Source: a bacterium (lineage in GTDB: Bacteria > Actinomycetota > Actinomycetes > Actinomycetales > Actinomycetaceae). Taken from it: 13,953 nt of DNA. Positions within the stretch are counted from its first letter, which is position 1; every line of letters begins with the position of its first letter. This document shows, one piece after another, positions 11,802 to 13,953 of the stretch. The stretch is from positions 1-13,953 of the forward strand of contig JAUNRP010000026.1 in assembly GCA_030544165.1 (NCBI GenBank), read 5' to 3'. Below the pieces are notes generated by a model. The model saw nothing but the letters and a program-made list of their open reading frames with translations. It was not told the DNA's origin and did no database searches. Position numbers and translations under genes: made by a program.

Positions 11802-12029
11802 GTGGAGCAGATCCTGATTCGAAATCTTCCCCACGGGACAAAGGCGGCGCTGAAGGCGAGGGCGGCCCAGCATCGCCGTTCGGCAGAAGCGGAGGCCCGG
11901 ATCATCCTCTCGCAGGCGCTCGAGAGTGGTGCGCCAACGCTGGTGGACCTCCTTGGGATGGACGAAGGGTCCGATTTTGAGTTCGAACCTGATCGTCTGG
12001 GCCTCTCGATACGTGACATAGAGCTATGA
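11802..12029 (+). CDS. FitA-type ribbon-helix-helix antitoxin
   Basis: 75-aa antitoxin. The N-terminal 42 residues form a ribbon-helix-helix DNA-binding domain of the FitA/plasmid-stability type: strand MEQILIRNLP, helix HGTKAALKARAAQHRRS, helix AEAEARIILSQALE. The rest, with LVDLLGMDEGSDFEFEPDRL, is the toxin-wrapping tail. It neutralises the PIN toxin encoded next and represses their operon by binding the palindrome upstream. GTG 11802 is preceded by GGAGG (11788-11792) at 9 nt and a second GAGG closer in. Its stop overlaps the toxin ATG (ATGA). Codons such as AAA, CGA and GAA and the AT-rich promoter hint at foreign origin. Confidence 0.92.
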   Translation: MEQILIRNLPHGTKAALKARAAQHRRSAEAEARIILSQALESGAPTLVDLLGMDEGSDFEFEPDRLGLSIRDIEL

Positions 12030-12472
12030 CGCAGGCGGTGCAGTTCGTGCTGGACACGAATGTGGTCTCCGCACTCCGGGTCCGAGGGCGCAGTCCCGAG
12101 GTCGAGGCGTGGCTGGCATCGGTTCCTCTGGCCGACCTGTTCGTCACAGCTCTCACGATCGCAGAACTCGAGCGGGGAGTTGCAGCGAGGGAACGGTCAG
12201 ACAGGACCCAGGGACTGGTCCTGCGGCGATGGTTCGAGCACCACGTGCTGCCGGCCTTCACCGGCCGGGTGTTGCCGTTCGACCTTGCCGCCGCACGAAT
12301 CCTCGCTACATACCGTGTCCCAGAACAGGCGCCGCTGGACGCTGCTCTGATCGCCGCCACGGCACAGGCTGCCAACATGACGGTCGCAACGCGCAACATC
12401 CGGCATTTCAAGCCTCTGAGAGTTCCCACGGTCAACCCATGGGAAGCGGCGCCAGCTCCTCGCCCCACCTGA
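12026..12472 (+). CDS. FitB/VapC-type PIN-domain toxin
   Basis: 148-aa PIN-domain endoribonuclease toxin. The metal-binding acidic set is visible: Asp10 in VLDTNV, Glu47 in IAELERG, Asp105 in PLDAALIAATA, and Asn124 in ATRNIRHF at the usual fourth place. LDTNVVS...IAELERGV and the C-terminal TRNIRHFKPL are typical of FitB-like VapC proteins, which cut RNA (often tRNA or rRNA) when freed from the antitoxin. Intact and of normal length. Its ATG overlaps the antitoxin stop, so translation is coupled; no separate Shine-Dalgarno is needed. It ends 19 nt before the next gene, which may be co-transcribed by read-through. Confidence 0.94.
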   Translation: MTQAVQFVLDTNVVSALRVRGRSPEVEAWLASVPLADLFVTALTIAELERGVAARERSDRTQGLVLRRWFEHHVLPAFTGRVLPFDLAAARILATYRVPEQAPLDAALIAATAQAANMTVATRNIRHFKPLRVPTVNPWEAAPAPRPT

Positions 12473-12491
12473 CCCCTGCGAGGATGGGGGC

Positions 12492-13601
12492 GTGTTCCGT
12501 TCCACCACGCCCGAATTCGGCCGCGCCCTCGCAGACCTCGCCCAGGACCAACCCGAGGTGCTCGGGCTGACGCACGCTCCGTCGTCGGCCCAGGTACGGC
12601 TCGTGGGGACTGGCGAGTCCTACGCGGCCTGGCGACTGGACGTCCCGCGCAACTCTCTCCCGGAGACCGTGCTCCGCGCGGGTTCGGACGCGCTCGTGGT
12701 GCGGGCACCCGCGCGACCGGTGGCGAGCCTCCCGCAATCGGCGGAGGTGGAGTTCCGGGCACTCGAGATGGCGCCGGAGGGGTTCGGACCGGTGCCGGTT
12801 CGGCTCGTGCAGGCGGCGGACTCGCCGCTCGGGATGGCGCTGCTGGTGCAGTCGTTCGTGCCGGGCAGGGTGCTGCCCAATTTCGCGTGGACAGATGAGC
12901 TGCTGGCCGCGCACGCGGGGCGCTTGGCGGGCCTGCACGCGCGCCGGTTCGACGGGCACGGTCCCCTGGGCGGTCCGCTGGAGCCGGAGCTGGATCCGGT
13001 GGGGATTCTGGACGGCGCGGTGGAGTACTGGGAGGCCACCCGCCCCGATCTGCTGCGGGACTCGGCGGCAGGACGTCTCACGACGGCGGTCCGTACGTTC
13101 GCGCAGGAGGCTCGCCCTGCGTTCGACTCGGTTCCCTTCTCCCTCCTCCACGGCGACGCCGTGGCGGCGAACATCCTGGTGGAGGGCGGCGTGCCGCAGT
13201 ACGTGGACTGGGAGTGGAGCTCGATCGGGGATCCGGCGCGGGACCTGGGGCTGCTGGGCGCGCCCGACGGGGCCTCGCCCTGGTACCTCACCCTCGATGA
13301 TCGCCGCGAGGATGTGCTGCTGCGCGCCTACGTGGAGGCGGGCGGCGCGGATGACGTGGAGAGGCTGCGTGTGCGCAGGCGGGTCCACGAGGTGATCGAG
13401 CAGCTCTTCACCGCCGTGCACTTCCTCTCCCGCCTCCAGCCGGTGGGGCGGGCCGTGGTGGTGGACGGCCGCGTGGTGGAGCCGGGCTCGGACGTGCCGG
13501 TGGCGCCGGTCTCGGAGAAGCAGCGGCCCGTCTACGAGCGGGCTGTGGCGGCCATGTTCCGCTCGGTCTACGAGCGGGTGGGAACCGGCCTGCAGGACTG
13601 A
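12492..13601 (+). CDS. APH-family (aminoglycoside phosphotransferase fold) kinase-like protein
   Basis: 369-aa protein of the APH/choline kinase superfamily (PF01636 type). The N-lobe has VRLVGTGESYAAWRLDV (35-51) in the position of the nucleotide-binding loop. The catalytic loop is LLHGDAVAANILV with His220, Asp222 and Asn227, followed by the metal-binding VDWEWSSIGDPARDLG with Asp239 and Glu241. All kinase residues are present. Proteins of this family in actinobacteria mostly phosphorylate unknown small metabolites, so antibiotic resistance should not be assumed. GAGGA lies 8 nt before the GTG at 12492. It follows the toxin gene by 19 nt and precedes dnaX by 113 bp. Confidence 0.88.
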   Translation: MFRSTTPEFGRALADLAQDQPEVLGLTHAPSSAQVRLVGTGESYAAWRLDVPRNSLPETVLRAGSDALVVRAPARPVASLPQSAEVEFRALEMAPEGFGPVPVRLVQAADSPLGMALLVQSFVPGRVLPNFAWTDELLAAHAGRLAGLHARRFDGHGPLGGPLEPELDPVGILDGAVEYWEATRPDLLRDSAAGRLTTAVRTFAQEARPAFDSVPFSLLHGDAVAANILVEGGVPQYVDWEWSSIGDPARDLGLLGAPDGASPWYLTLDDRREDVLLRAYVEAGGADDVERLRVRRRVHEVIEQLFTAVHFLSRLQPVGRAVVVDGRVVEPGSDVPVAPVSEKQRPVYERAVAAMFRSVYERVGTGLQD

Positions 13602-13702
13602 CACGCTCGGCGTCCGCACTGGGTCCGCCGCGGGTTCGAGTGCTGCGCGGGCGGGCCGTGCCCAGTCTGGGGAGAGCGCGGGTCTTTGTGGGTGGCGACG
13701 CC

Positions 13703-13708
13703 TACCAT
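13703..13708 (+). promoter_or_regulatory. Candidate -10 of dnaX
   Basis: TACCAT ends 6 nt before the GTG at 13715, which would make the dnaX mRNA leaderless; a GGGAG run overlaps the start too closely to act as a normal Shine-Dalgarno. Confidence 0.5.
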
Positions 13709-13714
13709 GGGGGA

Positions 13715-13953
13715 GTGACCACAGCCCTGTACCGCCGCTACCGGCCCGAGACCTTCGATGAGGTGATCGGGCAGGACCACGTGACCGATCCCCTCAAGGC
13801 TGCTCTCGCGAGCGGTCGGGTGACCCACGCCTACCTGTTCTCCGGCCCGCGCGGCTGCGGGAAGACCACCTCGGCCCGGATCTTCGCGCGGTGTCTCAAC
13901 TGTGCCGAAGGGCCCACGGACACCCCCTGCGGCACCTGCGACTCCTGCGTGGA
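13715..13953 (+). CDS. dnaX: DNA polymerase III gamma/tau subunit, N-terminal part
   Basis: First 79 residues of the clamp-loader ATPase subunit, which opens and loads the sliding clamp and tethers the polymerase cores. ALYRRYRPETFDEVIGQDHV (4-23) is the near-universal DnaX N-terminus; the Walker A motif GPRGCGKT is at 44-51; and the zinc-binding cysteines are Cys63, Cys72, Cys75 and Cys78. The frame stays open at the window edge. The GTG at 13715 is chosen because it gives the canonical MTTALYRRYRP start. Its location a short distance after ffs matches the scr-dnaX order of Bacillus, with the toxin-antitoxin pair and an APH-like gene placed between. Confidence 0.97.
   Translation, partial: MTTALYRRYRPETFDEVIGQDHVTDPLKAALASGRVTHAYLFSGPRGCGKTTSARIFARCLNCAEGPTDTPCGTCDSCV

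Noticed and set aside
12492..13601. Aminoglycoside resistance gene
   Set aside because: The protein has the APH fold and catalytic residues, but not the features of a specific resistance enzyme that I can name; the superfamily includes many metabolic kinases.
12432..13619. Long minus-strand open frame opposite the APH-like gene
   Set aside because: The plus strand encodes intact kinase motifs; the minus-strand product is Arg/His/Pro-rich and is a GC-driven shadow.
13618..13666. Terminator between the APH-like gene and dnaX
   Set aside because: Only ACTGGG/CCCAGT pair, over a 37-nt loop and without a T-tract, so it is not supported.

Overview
The window is high-GC, gene-dense bacterial DNA. 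GTG starts are frequent, and many start codons have a TANNNT-like -10 hexamer about 6-7 nt upstream instead of a Shine-Dalgarno sequence, which fits leaderless mRNAs. Together with the form of the SRP RNA and of the proteins, this points to an Actinomycetota (actinobacterial) chromosome, perhaps Micrococcales-like; I cannot name the genus. The core framework is chromosomal: tgt, tRNA-Ser(GGA), SRP RNA (ffs) and dnaX. The order tRNA-Ser ... ffs - dnaX is an old arrangement also known from Firmicutes; here it is spread out by accessory genes.

Layout. 1-92: N-terminus of a lipoprotein, minus strand. 187-327: compact array of GTCGTCGGGG-type hairpins with 15-nt terminal inverted repeats. 327-662: small TfoX/YjbR-like protein, minus. 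711-1928: tgt, tRNA-guanine transglycosylase. 1952-2662 and 2718-3413: minus-strand pair of an unrecognised polytopic membrane protein and a YhhQ-type queuosine-precursor transporter. 3463-4302: divergent HTH regulator with a Cys/His motif and a low-complexity tail. 4363-5136: uronate-dehydrogenase-like SDR. 5254-6291: tight three-gene operon (XRE-type HTH, four-helix membrane protein, 107-aa protein) behind a cluster of inverted repeats. 6319-8003: three uncharacterised proteins (very acidic, membrane-anchored with six cysteines, and a small soluble one).

8069-8156: tRNA-Ser(GGA), minus, with hairpins on both sides; the upstream one is a good plus-strand terminator with no obvious gene to terminate. 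8290-9126: alpha/beta hydrolase. 9130-11400: minus-strand run of an AEC-family carrier, an SRPBCC protein and a class I glutamine amidotransferase. 11612-11705: SRP RNA. 11802-12472: FitA/FitB (VapBC-type) toxin-antitoxin pair behind a palindrome. 12492-13601: APH-fold kinase. 13715-end: 5' part of dnaX.

How the genes fit together. Tgt plus the YhhQ-type carrier, with no preQ1-synthesis genes in view, suggests salvage of queuine or a precursor for tRNA modification; the membrane protein and the divergent regulator beside them are candidate accessories. The XRE-led operon is the best candidate for an uncharacterised self-regulated system. FitAB is a conventional toxin-antitoxin module placed between ffs and dnaX.
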